From: Stenotrophomonas sp. SAU14A_NAIMI4_8
GTDB lineage: Bacteria; Pseudomonadota; Gammaproteobacteria; Xanthomonadales; Xanthomonadaceae
Direction: 5' to 3'
Assembly (NCBI RefSeq): GCF_003086695.1
Contig: NZ_CP025999.1
Coordinates: 3,734,344 to 3,798,343 of the forward strand
DNA length: 64,000 nucleotides
In this document: positions 43,730-50,990 of the stretch, piece by piece
Layout: each line of letters opens with the position of its first letter
Numbering within the stretch: position 1 is the stretch's first letter
Position numbers and translations under genes: made by a program
The notes under the pieces: generated by a model
The model's input: only the letters and a program-made list of their open reading frames with translations
Databases searched by the model: none
What the model was told of the DNA's origin: nothing

Positions 43730-43872
43730 GCGAGTGGCTGATGGTGAAGCGGGTAGGTGCCGACCGTTGGTCGGCACACCGGCTTGAATCGCTCGCTGTA
43801 GGCGAGCGGCTGATGGTGAAGCGGGTAGGTGCCGACCGTTGGTCGGCACACCGGTTTGAATCGCTCGCTGTA
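43706..43872 (+). repeat. 72-base tandem repeat and hairpin over the lpxR stop codon
   Basis: A 19-bp stem (43706-43724 with 43730-43748, one G-T wobble) has the loop TGTAG, which contains the lpxR stop codon. The segment from CGCTCGCTGTA (43718) recurs at 43790 and 43862, a period of 72. Each full unit carries a plus-strand SMAG-type element (GTAGGTGCCGACC arms) at 43753-43777 and 43825-43849. The repeat thus duplicated the gene end together with the SMAG. Confidence 0.85.
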
Positions 43873-43888
43873 ACCGGGGCGTCATTCC

Positions 43889-43943
43889 GCCGGGCATGGC
43901 CCAGCGCTACCGACAACCGGGTAGCGCCGGGCCATGCCCGGCG
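43889..43943. repeat. Inverted pair of SMAG elements
   Basis: A slightly mutated minus-strand SMAG at 43889-43910 and a plus-strand SMAG at 43921-43943 (CGCCGGGC-type arms) lie just before the bidirectional terminator. Confidence 0.85.
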
Positions 43944-43954
43944 GAAATCCACGA

Positions 43955-43980
43955 AAAAGGCCGGCTTTCGCCGGCCTTTT
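43955..43980. terminator. Bidirectional intrinsic terminator between lpxR and dac
   Basis: The stem GGCCGGC/GCCGGCC (43959-43965 with 43970-43976) with a TTTC loop is flanked by AAAAA on the left and TTTT on the right. It can end transcription from both the lpxR side and the dac side. Confidence 0.92.
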
Positions 43981-44003
43981 CATTCACCACGCCAGGGCGT
44001 GGA

Positions 44004-45221
44004 TCATTCCGATTCCCACCACATCCAGAAGCTGTCCCACAGGCGCTTGAAGAAGCCGGCCTGTTCAACAGCCGCCACGGCCACCAGCGGGGCTTCCGCC
44101 ACCACCTTGCCGTCCAGGGTGACCTTCACGGTGCCGATCTGCTGGCCAGCGGTGAACGGTGCTTCCAGGGTCTTGGGCACGTCGATGCTCGGCTTCAGGT
44201 CGTTGTAGCGGCCGCGCGGCACGCTCACCAGCATCGGCTGGGCCACGCCCAGCTGCACCTTGTCGGTGGTGCCCTTCCAGACCTTGTGCTCGGCCACGGC
44301 CTTGCCCGGCTCGTACAGGCGGTGGGTTTCGAAGAAGCGGAAGCCCCAGTTCAGCAGGGCCAGGCTGTCATCGGCACGCTGCTTTTCCGACGAACCACCC
44401 AGCACCACCGCGATCAGGCGCTGGTCGCCGCGCTGCGCCGAGCTCATCAGGCAGTAGCCGGCTTCGGAGGTGTGGCCGGTCTTGATGCCGTCCACGCTGC
44501 CATCGCGCCACAACAGCAGGTTGCGGTTGGGCTGCTTGATGTTGCCGACCTGGAATTCCTTGATCTTGTTGTAAGCGTAGGTTTCCGGGTAATCGCGCAC
44601 CATCGCCCGGCCCAGCAGGGCCAGGTCGTAGGCGGTGCTGTGGTGGCCTTCGGCGGTCAGGCCGTGGGCGTTCACGAAGTGCGAATTCTTCATGCCGATC
44701 TTGGCGGCGTAGCTGTTCATCAGCGAAGCAAAGGCTTCCTCGCTGCCGGCCACGTGTTCGGCCAGGGCGATGGCGGCGTCGTTGCCCGACTGGATCGCCA
44801 TGCCCTTTTCCATGTCTTCCAGGCGCGCGGTCTGGTTCACCGGGAAGCCGCTGTAGCTGCCGTCGGTGCCCGCGCCGCCTTCGCGCCAGGCGCGCTCGCT
44901 CATCATCACCTGGTCATCCGCACGCACCTTGCCGTTCTTGACTTCGGCGGCGATGACATAGGAGGTCATGACCTTGGTGATGCTGGCCGGGGCCAGCTCT
45001 TCGTGCACGTTCTCGCCGGCCAGCACCTGGCCGGTGGCGTAATCCATCAGGACCCACGCCTTGGAAACAGTCGGCACCGGGGCCGGCGGCGTGGCCACGG
45101 TGGCCGGCGCAGCGGCGGCGGCAGGTGCCGGGGTGGCCGGGGTCGGCAGGGGGGTCTGGGCGGAAGCCAGACCGACCACCAGGGTGGCGGCCAGGGCAGT
45201 GGCGGCGGAACGGAAATTCAT
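44004..45221 (-). CDS. dacC: D-alanyl-D-alanine carboxypeptidase, PBP5/6 type
   Basis: A 405-residue low-molecular-mass penicillin-binding protein that trims the terminal D-Ala of peptidoglycan pentapeptides. The signal peptide ends at LASA-Q and is followed by a Pro/Ala-rich segment. The active-site motifs are S80-x-x-K83 in PASITKV, S145-G-N147 and K247-T-G249. The C-terminal PBP5 domain (VPRGRYNDLKPSIDVPKTL) ends in an amphipathic tail, GFFKRLWDSFWMWWESE, that would anchor it to the inner membrane. It lies downstream of mltB and rlpA, as dacA does in E. coli. Confidence 0.96.
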   Translation of the reverse strand: MNFRSAATALAATLVVGLASAQTPLPTPATPAPAAAAAPATVATPPAPVPTVSKAWVLMDYATGQVLAGENVHEELAPASITKVMTSYVIAAEVKNGKVRADDQVMMSERAWREGGAGTDGSYSGFPVNQTARLEDMEKGMAIQSGNDAAIALAEHVAGSEEAFASLMNSYAAKIGMKNSHFVNAHGLTAEGHHSTAYDLALLGRAMVRDYPETYAYNKIKEFQVGNIKQPNRNLLLWRDGSVDGIKTGHTSEAGYCLMSSAQRGDQRLIAVVLGGSSEKQRADDSLALLNWGFRFFETHRLYEPGKAVAEHKVWKGTTDKVQLGVAQPMLVSVPRGRYNDLKPSIDVPKTLEAPFTAGQQIGTVKVTLDGKVVAEAPLVAVAAVEQAGFFKRLWDSFWMWWESE

Positions 45222-45320
45222 GGGACAGCAGGCTCCAGGGACGGCCAGGATGGAGGGTGGTACGAAGCGGCCATTGTAAGGCCGACGGGGCGGAGGCCGG
45301 CAGCACCGGCCCCGGTCGAA

Positions 45321-46574
45321 TCAGTCTTTGACGATCTGCGGTGCGCCCAGGCCCAGACCGGCGATGCGCCCGACAAGTTCCGCGGCGCTGGCATGGTCGG
45401 TGGCGGGTACGCGCAGGCGGAACAGGGTCCGGCCGCCGGCGGCGATGTCGCTGATGGTGGCGCCGACGATGCCGGCCGCGTTCAGCTGGCCCATGGCACG
45501 GGTGGCGTTGTCGCGGCTGGAAAAGCTGGCCACCTGCACCATCACCGCACCCACCACCTGCTGCGACAGCGTGGGCGTGGGGGCCGGCGTGCTGCGTGCC
45601 GGGGCGGCAGCTGCGCGCGGGGCGGCGGCGGCCACGGCCACCGACGCACGCGGCGCCGGGGCGCTGGGCGGCAGCGCGCTCACTGCCACGTCCGGCAAGG
45701 TACTGCTGGCGGCCTGGGTGGTGGCCGGCTGGCCACGTGCGGGCATGGGATCGGCAGGCAGGCGCTGCACCAGGCGGTCGATATCGCTGGCCGGCGTGCT
45801 GCGCGTTGCTGCTGTGGGGCGTGCCGAGGCCACCGCCGTCGCGGCAGCGGCTTCGGCGGCACGGCGCTCGCGGCGCGACGGCTTCTGCGCCAGCAGGTTG
45901 CCTTCGCCCGGCTGCAGCGCGCGCACTTCCACATTGCCGGTGCCACGCTGGGTGATGCCCAGGCGCACGGCGGCGGCATAGCTCAGGTCCACCACGCGGC
46001 CATCGTGGAACGGACCACGATCGTTGACGCGCACGATCACCGATTCGCCGTTGTCCAGGTTGGTCACGCGGGCGAAGCTGGGCAGCGGCAGCGTCTTGTG
46101 TGCGGCGGTGAACTGGTACATGTCGTAGACCTCGCGGTTGGAGGTCAGGCGGCCGTGGAACTTGGCGCCGTAGTACGACGCGGTACCGCGCTCGACATAG
46201 TCATGGGTGTCGTCCAGCACCTTGTACGACTTGCCCAGCACCACATACGGCGATTTGTTGCCGATGGTCGAGCGCTCGACCGCGGTCACTTCCGGCTCGG
46301 GAATGCAGGCCACGTTGGGCACGTAGCTGGGCGTGCTGTCTTTCACCCCGGGCTTGTACAGGCCACCGGCGGTGTAGTTGCCGCGCGTGCTCAGGTCTTC
46401 GGTGGCCGCCGCATAGGGTGAACCGTCCGGGCAGTGCGCCGGGCGCCCGCCCTTGCCCTGCACCACCGTGCCCGGCACCTTGCCGCCGTGGCCGGCGCTG
46501 GGCTTGTTCGGCGCGCTGCTGCACGCGGCCAGTGCGAGTACTGCCAGTGCGGGAACCAGCCATCTGATGTTCAT
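45321..46574 (-). CDS. rlpA: Septal-ring lytic transglycosylase RlpA with SPOR domain
   Basis: A 417-residue lipoprotein with lipobox LALAAC (Cys18). The double-psi beta-barrel RlpA domain has GTASYYGAKFHGRLTSNREV and VRVNDRGPFHDGRVVDLSYA. A long Ala/Pro-rich linker leads to a C-terminal SPOR domain (VQVASFSSRDNATRAMGQLN) that binds denuded septal glycan. In Pseudomonas RlpA cleaves glycan strands lacking stem peptides. ATG 46574 overlaps the mltB stop as ATGA, so the two lytic enzymes are coupled. The gene is 99 bases upstream of dacC. Confidence 0.95.
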   Translation of the reverse strand: MNIRWLVPALAVLALAACSSAPNKPSAGHGGKVPGTVVQGKGGRPAHCPDGSPYAAATEDLSTRGNYTAGGLYKPGVKDSTPSYVPNVACIPEPEVTAVERSTIGNKSPYVVLGKSYKVLDDTHDYVERGTASYYGAKFHGRLTSNREVYDMYQFTAAHKTLPLPSFARVTNLDNGESVIVRVNDRGPFHDGRVVDLSYAAAVRLGITQRGTGNVEVRALQPGEGNLLAQKPSRRERRAAEAAAATAVASARPTAATRSTPASDIDRLVQRLPADPMPARGQPATTQAASSTLPDVAVSALPPSAPAPRASVAVAAAAPRAAAAPARSTPAPTPTLSQQVVGAVMVQVASFSSRDNATRAMGQLNAAGIVGATISDIAAGGRTLFRLRVPATDHASAAELVGRIAGLGLGAPQIVKD

Positions 46575-47716
46575 GCCGGGGGCAGCTCCTGTCCGGCAAT
46601 GGCCTGCGACAACTGGTGCACGGCCATCGCGTACATCTTCGAGAGGTTGTAGCGGGTAATGGCGTAGTAGTTCTGGAAGCCCAGCCAGTACTGCTTGCCG
46701 GTGCTGCCTTCCAGGGTGATGGGCGTTGCGGTGGCGCCCGCCGGGACCGGCGCGCTGGGCTGGTAGCCACGCTGCGCCAGGTCGGCCAGCGACCAGGTCG
46801 GCATCCACTCGGTGGGATTGAACTCCTCGCGACCCGGCGCCAGCGTGGCCGGTACGACCACGGGGCCACCGCGCACCCAGCCACCCTTCTTCACGAAGTA
46901 GTTGGCGATGGACGAGAACACATCGTCGTAGCTGGTGAACAGGTCACGGCGGCCATCGCCGTTGCCGTCCACGGCGTAGTCCAGATAGCTGGACGGCATG
47001 AACTGGCCCATGCCCATCGCCCCGGCGTAGCTGCCCTTGAGCGTGGTGATGTCCAGCTTTTCTTCGCGGCCCAGCTCGAACAGCTTGGCCAGTTCATCGC
47101 GGAAGAACAGTTCGCGGCGCACTTCGCGTTCCAGCTTGGCCGGGTCGCCACTGCGCGGGTAATAGAAGGCCAACGTGTACAGCGCATCCAGCACGCGATG
47201 GTTGCCGGCGTTCTTGCCGTAGCTGGTTTCCACGCCGATGATCGCCACGATCACTTCGGCCGGCACGCCGGTGCGCTGCTGCACGCGGTCCAGTTCGGCA
47301 CGGTGTTCGGCCAGGAACGCGCGGCCGCCATCGATGCGCGCCTTGCTGATGAACATCGGCCGGTATTCGTTCCACGGCTTCACCCGTTCGGCCGGGCGGG
47401 CCATGGCGGCAATGATGGGCTGGCGCACCTGCGCCTGGTCCAGCACGGCGCTGATCTGCTGCGGTGCCAGGCCGTAACGCTTGGCGGTATCGGCAATGAA
47501 GTTGGCGCGCGCGGTTTCAAACGGCACCGGGGTCAGATCCACCGGCGGTGCGGTGCTGGCGGCAGCTTCCGGCGCGGCTTCGGCCGGGCCCTGCGGCTTG
47601 CTGGCCGGGTGGCGCGGCGAACTGCTGGCCTGCGGAGACGACGGGGGGGACGTCGGCTGGGTCGCGCAGGCGACCAGGCCGAGGGTGAGCATGCAGGCCA
47701 GAGTGCGTCGAATCAT
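46571..47716 (-). CDS. mltB: Membrane-bound lytic murein transglycosylase B
   Basis: A 381-residue lipoprotein with lipobox LVAC (Cys17) and a Ser/Pro/Ala-rich linker. The MltB catalytic domain has Glu163 in AIIGVETSYGKNAGNHRVLD, and also YAGAMGMGQFMPSSYLDYAV and DGNGDGRRDLFTSYDDVFSS, an EF-hand-like calcium loop as in Slt35. It cleaves peptidoglycan non-hydrolytically from the outer membrane. ATG 47716 is taken; the preceding GTG is an alternative. The stop overlaps rlpA. In this genome it sits between rlpA and the rod-system genes, but a repeat-rich segment now separates it from rodA. Confidence 0.95.
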   Translation of the reverse strand: MIRRTLACMLTLGLVACATQPTSPPSSPQASSSPRHPASKPQGPAEAAPEAAASTAPPVDLTPVPFETARANFIADTAKRYGLAPQQISAVLDQAQVRQPIIAAMARPAERVKPWNEYRPMFISKARIDGGRAFLAEHRAELDRVQQRTGVPAEVIVAIIGVETSYGKNAGNHRVLDALYTLAFYYPRSGDPAKLEREVRRELFFRDELAKLFELGREEKLDITTLKGSYAGAMGMGQFMPSSYLDYAVDGNGDGRRDLFTSYDDVFSSIANYFVKKGGWVRGGPVVVPATLAPGREEFNPTEWMPTWSLADLAQRGYQPSAPVPAGATATPITLEGSTGKQYWLGFQNYYAITRYNLSKMYAMAVHQLSQAIAGQELPPA

Positions 47717-48447
47717 CACCGCAGGTTAGCAGGTCATGGATGAATTAAAACCCCTAACACCATGAATCACAACGATTTGCCTGCAGGCAGACGCTTTTGT
47801 GAAAACGGTGTGAGTGACCTGCCGCATTCAGAAACAGAGGTGGCCGGTTGCGTCCCCATCCCCGCAGACGCAACCGGCGACCGGATCCGGTCGGTACCTG
47901 CGCGGCTGCCGCTCCCCAGTGGCAGTGCTCCGCGCTCCCTGTACCCGTTGGATCAGTACTGCTTTCCCGCCCGGCGCCCCTCGCGCTGCATCAGTGATGG
48001 CGCGCCGTGCCGAACGGGCCGCCATTGTGCAGGCCGATTGCGACAAGTCTATTGATCAAGATCAACATCGCGTCAAAGTGTGATTGGTCGCCCACTTTTA
48101 TTGGAACTTCGTCAGCGAGCTGGTGTTCATCCGGGGTTACGCAAACGCTTACAGAAACGGGTTTGCGCAGATTCAGGTGGCGAACGCCGGGAATGGCAGC
48201 GGTTTCGGGCGGCGCGTCGTGTCGCTATCGCCACTAGGGTTGCATCGTGCGGCGCACTTCTGACGAATTCGACTTTCAAACTTTCCTCATTGGTGCGGCG
48301 GGCGCGGCGTGCGAAACATGCGGGGCCACCGACAACGGGTGGCACGGGCTTGCAATCCCGTAGCACCAACGCGTTGTTTACGCTTGCCAGTCGGCGTCGT
48401 CTTTTCCGTGTGGGCGACGCCGGCTGGCAATCCGTCCGTGCGTCTCT

Positions 48448-48526
48448 GGCGGGCGGTGCGTGGGGGCCTTGTGCCCGCCGGTTCTTCGCCGTTGGTCCCC
48501 GGTATTGCAACCACGCATCGCCTGCC
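48448..48526 (+). ncRNA. Candidate three-way-junction RNA, copy 2 (no gene attached)
   Basis: P1 is 16 bp (48448-48463 with 48511-48526) with two G-U pairs. P2 is GGGC/GCCC (48464-48467 with 48473-48476, loop CTTGT). P3 is GCCGG/CCGGT (48477-48481 with 48499-48503). Compared with copy 1 the P2 sequence is different but still pairs, and the first P3 pair is G-U instead of G-C. No start codon follows; the second unit of the tandem repeat begins instead. Confidence 0.6.
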
Positions 48527-48871
48527 ACCCTCGCCCTGCGTGCGGGGTGGTGGATCTGCCTGCCGCGCGAGGATCCTGCAACGAATTTGCGCAGATTCAG
48601 GCGGCGAACGCCGGGGAATGGCGGCGGTTTCGAGCGGCGCGTCCTGTCGCTATCGCCACTATGGGTGCGTCGTGCGGCGCCCTTCTGACGAATTCGACTT
48701 TCAAACTTTCCTCATTGGCCCAGCGGACGTGGCGTGCGAAACATCCCGTGCCACCGACAACGGGTGGCACGGGACTCCAATCCCGTTAACCGATGCGTTG
48801 TTTACGCTTGCCAGTCGGCGTCGTCTTTTCCGTGTGGGCGACGTCGGCTGGCAATCCGTCCGTGCGTCTTT

Positions 48872-48951
48872 GGCGGGCGGTGCGTGGAGGGCCTTGTGCC
48901 CACCGGAGTTCCCGCATTGGTTACCGGTATTGGAGCCACGCATCGCCTGCC
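48872..48951 (+). ncRNA. Candidate three-way-junction RNA, copy 3
   Basis: P1 is 16 bp (48872-48887 with 48936-48951). P2 is GGGC/GCCC (48889-48892 with 48898-48901). P3 is ACCGG/CCGGT (48902-48906 with 48924-48928), so the first P3 pair is A-U here, G-U in copy 2 and G-C in copy 1. This compensatory series supports a real structure. The small gene at 49002 starts 50 bases after P1. Confidence 0.6.
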
Positions 48952-49001
48952 ACCCTCGCCCTGCGGGGTGGTGGATCTGCCTGCCGCGCGAGGATCCTGC
49001 C

Positions 49002-49412
49002 ATGACGCTATCGCCTTACCCGTACCTGTTCGCCACCCTGGGCGACGCCGCCCATCAACTTCCGGCCGACATCGCCCGCGCCCTGGAAACCACACTGACC
49101 GCCCACCAGGCGGCCAATACCGAAGACGGCATCACCCTGCTGGGCGCCCCGCGGCGCATCCGCCAGGTGGACGCCGCCGATGGGCAGGCCTGGCAAGGGC
49201 GGCAGCACACGCCGGGGCAGTGCATGGCGCTGGCACGCATCGACCGCGCCAACAGCGGCCTGACCTTCCTGCTGGAACTGCTGCATGCCGCCGAACGCGT
49301 GCGGGTGGACGGCGACGAGGCCCAGCAACTGGGAGACGACGCCCGCGAGGGCTTGCTGCTGGCCTGCCGGGGGTTGTCCGAATACGTGGATGTGCAGTTG
49401 CGCGTGGCGTGA
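49002..49412 (+). CDS. Small protein, paralogue of the 7650 protein
   Basis: A 136-residue soluble, mildly acidic protein with no signal peptide or membrane helix. The N-terminus LSPYPYLFATLGDAAHQLPA aligns with that of the protein at 7650, and the C-terminal half (SGLTFLLELLHAAERVRVDG) is predicted helical. ATG 49002 is supported by GAGGATCCTGCC directly upstream, as in the paralogue (GAGGTTGCCGCC). An open frame continues upstream through both repeat units, but that part reads the structured RNA and is rejected as coding. The gene is on the strand opposite to the surrounding rod and mltB genes. No known function. Confidence 0.72.
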   Translation: MTLSPYPYLFATLGDAAHQLPADIARALETTLTAHQAANTEDGITLLGAPRRIRQVDAADGQAWQGRQHTPGQCMALARIDRANSGLTFLLELLHAAERVRVDGDEAQQLGDDAREGLLLACRGLSEYVDVQLRVA

Positions 49413-49424
49413 GCGAAACGCGTA

Positions 49425-49461
49425 TTGGCTGTTGGCTGTTGGCTGTTGGCTGTTGGCTGTT
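49425..49461 (+). repeat. Heptanucleotide repeat, five copies
   Basis: Five exact copies of TTGGCTG (49425-49459) plus TT follow the small gene by 12 bases. A 7-base unit of this kind is prone to slippage, so copy number may vary between strains. It is outside any coding sequence. Confidence 0.92.
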
Positions 49462-49462
49462 C

Positions 49463-49820
49463 GTAGAGTCGAGCTTGCTCGACTGGTTTGCCCGAAAAGC
49501 AGTCGAGCAAGCTCGACTCTACAAGGGCAAAAGCGAAGTCGAGCAAGCTCGACTCTACAAAGGCCAAGGCGTAGTCGAGCACCATCGACGGTATGCGACG
49601 AGGGCAAAAGCGCAGTCGAGCACCGTCGTCGGTACGCAACGAAGGCAAAAGCGCGGTCGAGCACCGCGGACGGCACGCGACAAAGGCCAAAGCGCCGTCG
49701 CCGCACCATCGTCGGCACGCGGCAAGAGCCAAAGCGCAGTCGGGCACCGTCGAGGGTACGCGACGAGGGCAAGAGCGCAGTCGAGCACCATCAACGGTAC
49801 CCGACGAGGGCCCTAACGCA
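49463..49820 (+). repeat. SMAG elements grading into a degenerate 41-base array
   Basis: A plus-strand SMAG at 49463 is followed by units starting at 49501, 49537, 49573, 49614, 49655, 49696, 49738 and 49779. The first two are intact minus-strand SMAG elements (arm AGTCGAGCAAGCTCGACT, period 36). The remaining six are 41-42 bases long, begin with AGTCGAGCACC or a variant, and end GGGCAAAAGCGC or a variant, with loss of the palindrome. The 465-base gap 49413-49877 holds nothing but these repeats and a 40-base palindrome. Confidence 0.88.
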
Positions 49821-49830
49821 GTCGTGCATC

Positions 49831-49870
49831 GGGGTCAGATCCCGTTCCCCGGAGAGAGGGATCCGACCCC
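49831..49870 (+). repeat. 40-base palindrome of the GGGGTC family
   Basis: A diverged member of the palindrome family seen at 23889 and 33497 (arms GGGGTCAGATCCCG and GGGATCCGACCCC) lies 7 bases after the rodA stop on the minus strand and may act as its terminator. Confidence 0.8.
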
Positions 49871-49877
49871 AGGGGTG

Positions 49878-50990
49878 TCAGCCGTAGCCGCCGTGCACGG
49901 GGTTGTGGCTGCGCACGGCCATCACCAGGCCGAAGCCGGCCAGCAGCGATACGGCGGAGGTGCCGCCGTAGCTGATCAGCGGCATCGGTACGCCCACCAC
50001 CGGCAGCAGGCCGGAAATCATGCCGCCGTTCACCAGCACATAGACGAAGAACGCCAGGCCAGTAGCCCCGGCCAGCAGGCGCGAATAGGAATCGCGCGAC
50101 TGGCTGGCGATCCACAGGCAGCGCCCGATCACCACCAGGTACAGCGCCAGCACGGTGGCCACGCCGATCCAGCCGAATTCTTCGCTCAGCACCGAGAAGG
50201 CGAAATCGGTGGTCTGTTCGGGAATGAAGTTCAGGTGCGACTGCGAGCCTTCGCCCCAGCCCTTGCCGTCGAAGCCGCCCGAACCGATCGCGATCTTCGA
50301 CTGGATGATGTTCCAGCCGGCGCCCAGGGCGTCCATTTCCGGGTCCAGGAACATCATGATGCGGTCCTTCTGGTACGGCCGCAGCAGCCAGAACCAGGCC
50401 ACCGGCGCCACCGCGGCCACGCCGCCCACGCCCAGCCCCACCCACCACCACGGCAGGCCGGCCAGCAGCAGCACGAACACGCCACTGGCGGCAATCAGCA
50501 CGCCGGTGCCGAAGTCGGGCTGCAGCATCACCAGGCCGGTGGGAACGCCGATGATCACCAGCGCCATCAACACCGTGTTGAAGCGCGGCGGCAACGGCAT
50601 CTTGTGCAGGTACCAGGCCACCATCATCGGCAGGCTGACCTTCAGCAGTTCGGCCGGCTGCAGGTAGAAGAACTTCAGGTCCAGCCACTGCCGCCCGTAC
50701 TTGCCGGTGCCCAGCACGAACACCGCCAGCAGCGGAATCATCGAGATCGCATAGATCATCGGTGTGGCCGAGCGGATGCGCAGGATCGGCACGCGCGAAA
50801 TGGCCCACAGCGCGGCCAGGCCGACAATGAAGCGGGCACCCTGCGCCATCACCAGGGTGTCGCCACCGGCGCTCTTCAAGGTGGCCAGGCCAATGGCCAT
50901 CAAGGCGCCCAGGGCCAGGCACAGCACCCAGTCCAGGGTGCTGAAGAAGCGGCGCAGCATGTCGCCGGCCCAGCGCAGGAACACTCTCAT
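49878..50990 (-). CDS. mrdB: Rod-shape SEDS glycosyltransferase RodA
   Basis: A 370-residue polytopic SEDS protein that polymerises lipid II in the elongasome with PBP2. About ten membrane helices are visible. Family motifs are DFGTGVLIAASGVFVLLLAG, with the aspartate of the SEDS catalytic loop region, the periplasmic loop IIQSKIAIGSGGFDGKGWGE, and the end VVGVPMPLISYGGTSAVSL. ATG 50990 overlaps the mrdA stop as ATGA. It is the last gene of the mreB-mreC-mreD-mrdA-mrdB operon; a repeat cassette follows instead of mltB. Confidence 0.97.
   Translation of the reverse strand: MRVFLRWAGDMLRRFFSTLDWVLCLALGALMAIGLATLKSAGGDTLVMAQGARFIVGLAALWAISRVPILRIRSATPMIYAISMIPLLAVFVLGTGKYGRQWLDLKFFYLQPAELLKVSLPMMVAWYLHKMPLPPRFNTVLMALVIIGVPTGLVMLQPDFGTGVLIAASGVFVLLLAGLPWWWVGLGVGGVAAVAPVAWFWLLRPYQKDRIMMFLDPEMDALGAGWNIIQSKIAIGSGGFDGKGWGEGSQSHLNFIPEQTTDFAFSVLSEEFGWIGVATVLALYLVVIGRCLWIASQSRDSYSRLLAGATGLAFFVYVLVNGGMISGLLPVVGVPMPLISYGGTSAVSLLAGFGLVMAVRSHNPVHGGYG

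Larger units (their letters stand above)
48162..49007 (+). repeat. Tandem duplication of a 424-base cassette
   Basis: The gap 47717-49001 between mltB and the small gene at 49002 has no credible gene in its first 440 bases. It then holds two direct copies of one unit, 48162-48583 and 48586-49007, about 90 percent alike by eye. Each contains TTTGCGCAGATTCAGG, a block TTTCAAACTTTCCTCATTGG (48274-48293, 48699-48718), a 14-bp hairpin (48386-48399 with 48415-48428; 48810-48823 with 48839-48852) and a three-way-junction RNA candidate. The first unit ends in CTGCAACGAA where the second has CTGCCATGACG, so only the second keeps the start codon. Confidence 0.85.

Noticed and set aside
43896..46421. 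Plus-strand frame of 841 codons opposite dacC and rlpA
   Set aside because: Starts inside SMAG repeats and is Gly/His/Arg-rich; the genes on the other strand carry intact catalytic motifs.
47762..48055. 97-codon open frame after mltB
   Set aside because: Low-quality composition, no ribosome site and no helix or domain pattern; probably chance.
48309..49001. Open frame running in phase through both repeat units into the small protein at 49002
   Set aside because: The translated part is a repeated Arg/Pro/Cys-rich sequence that reads the structured RNA stems; substitutions between the units preserve base pairing rather than amino acids, and a good ribosome site directly precedes ATG 49002.
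49501..49820. CRISPR-like look of the regularly spaced repeats
   Set aside because: There are no unique spacers: the whole 36-42 base unit is conserved, the first units are SMAG palindromes, and no cas gene is near.
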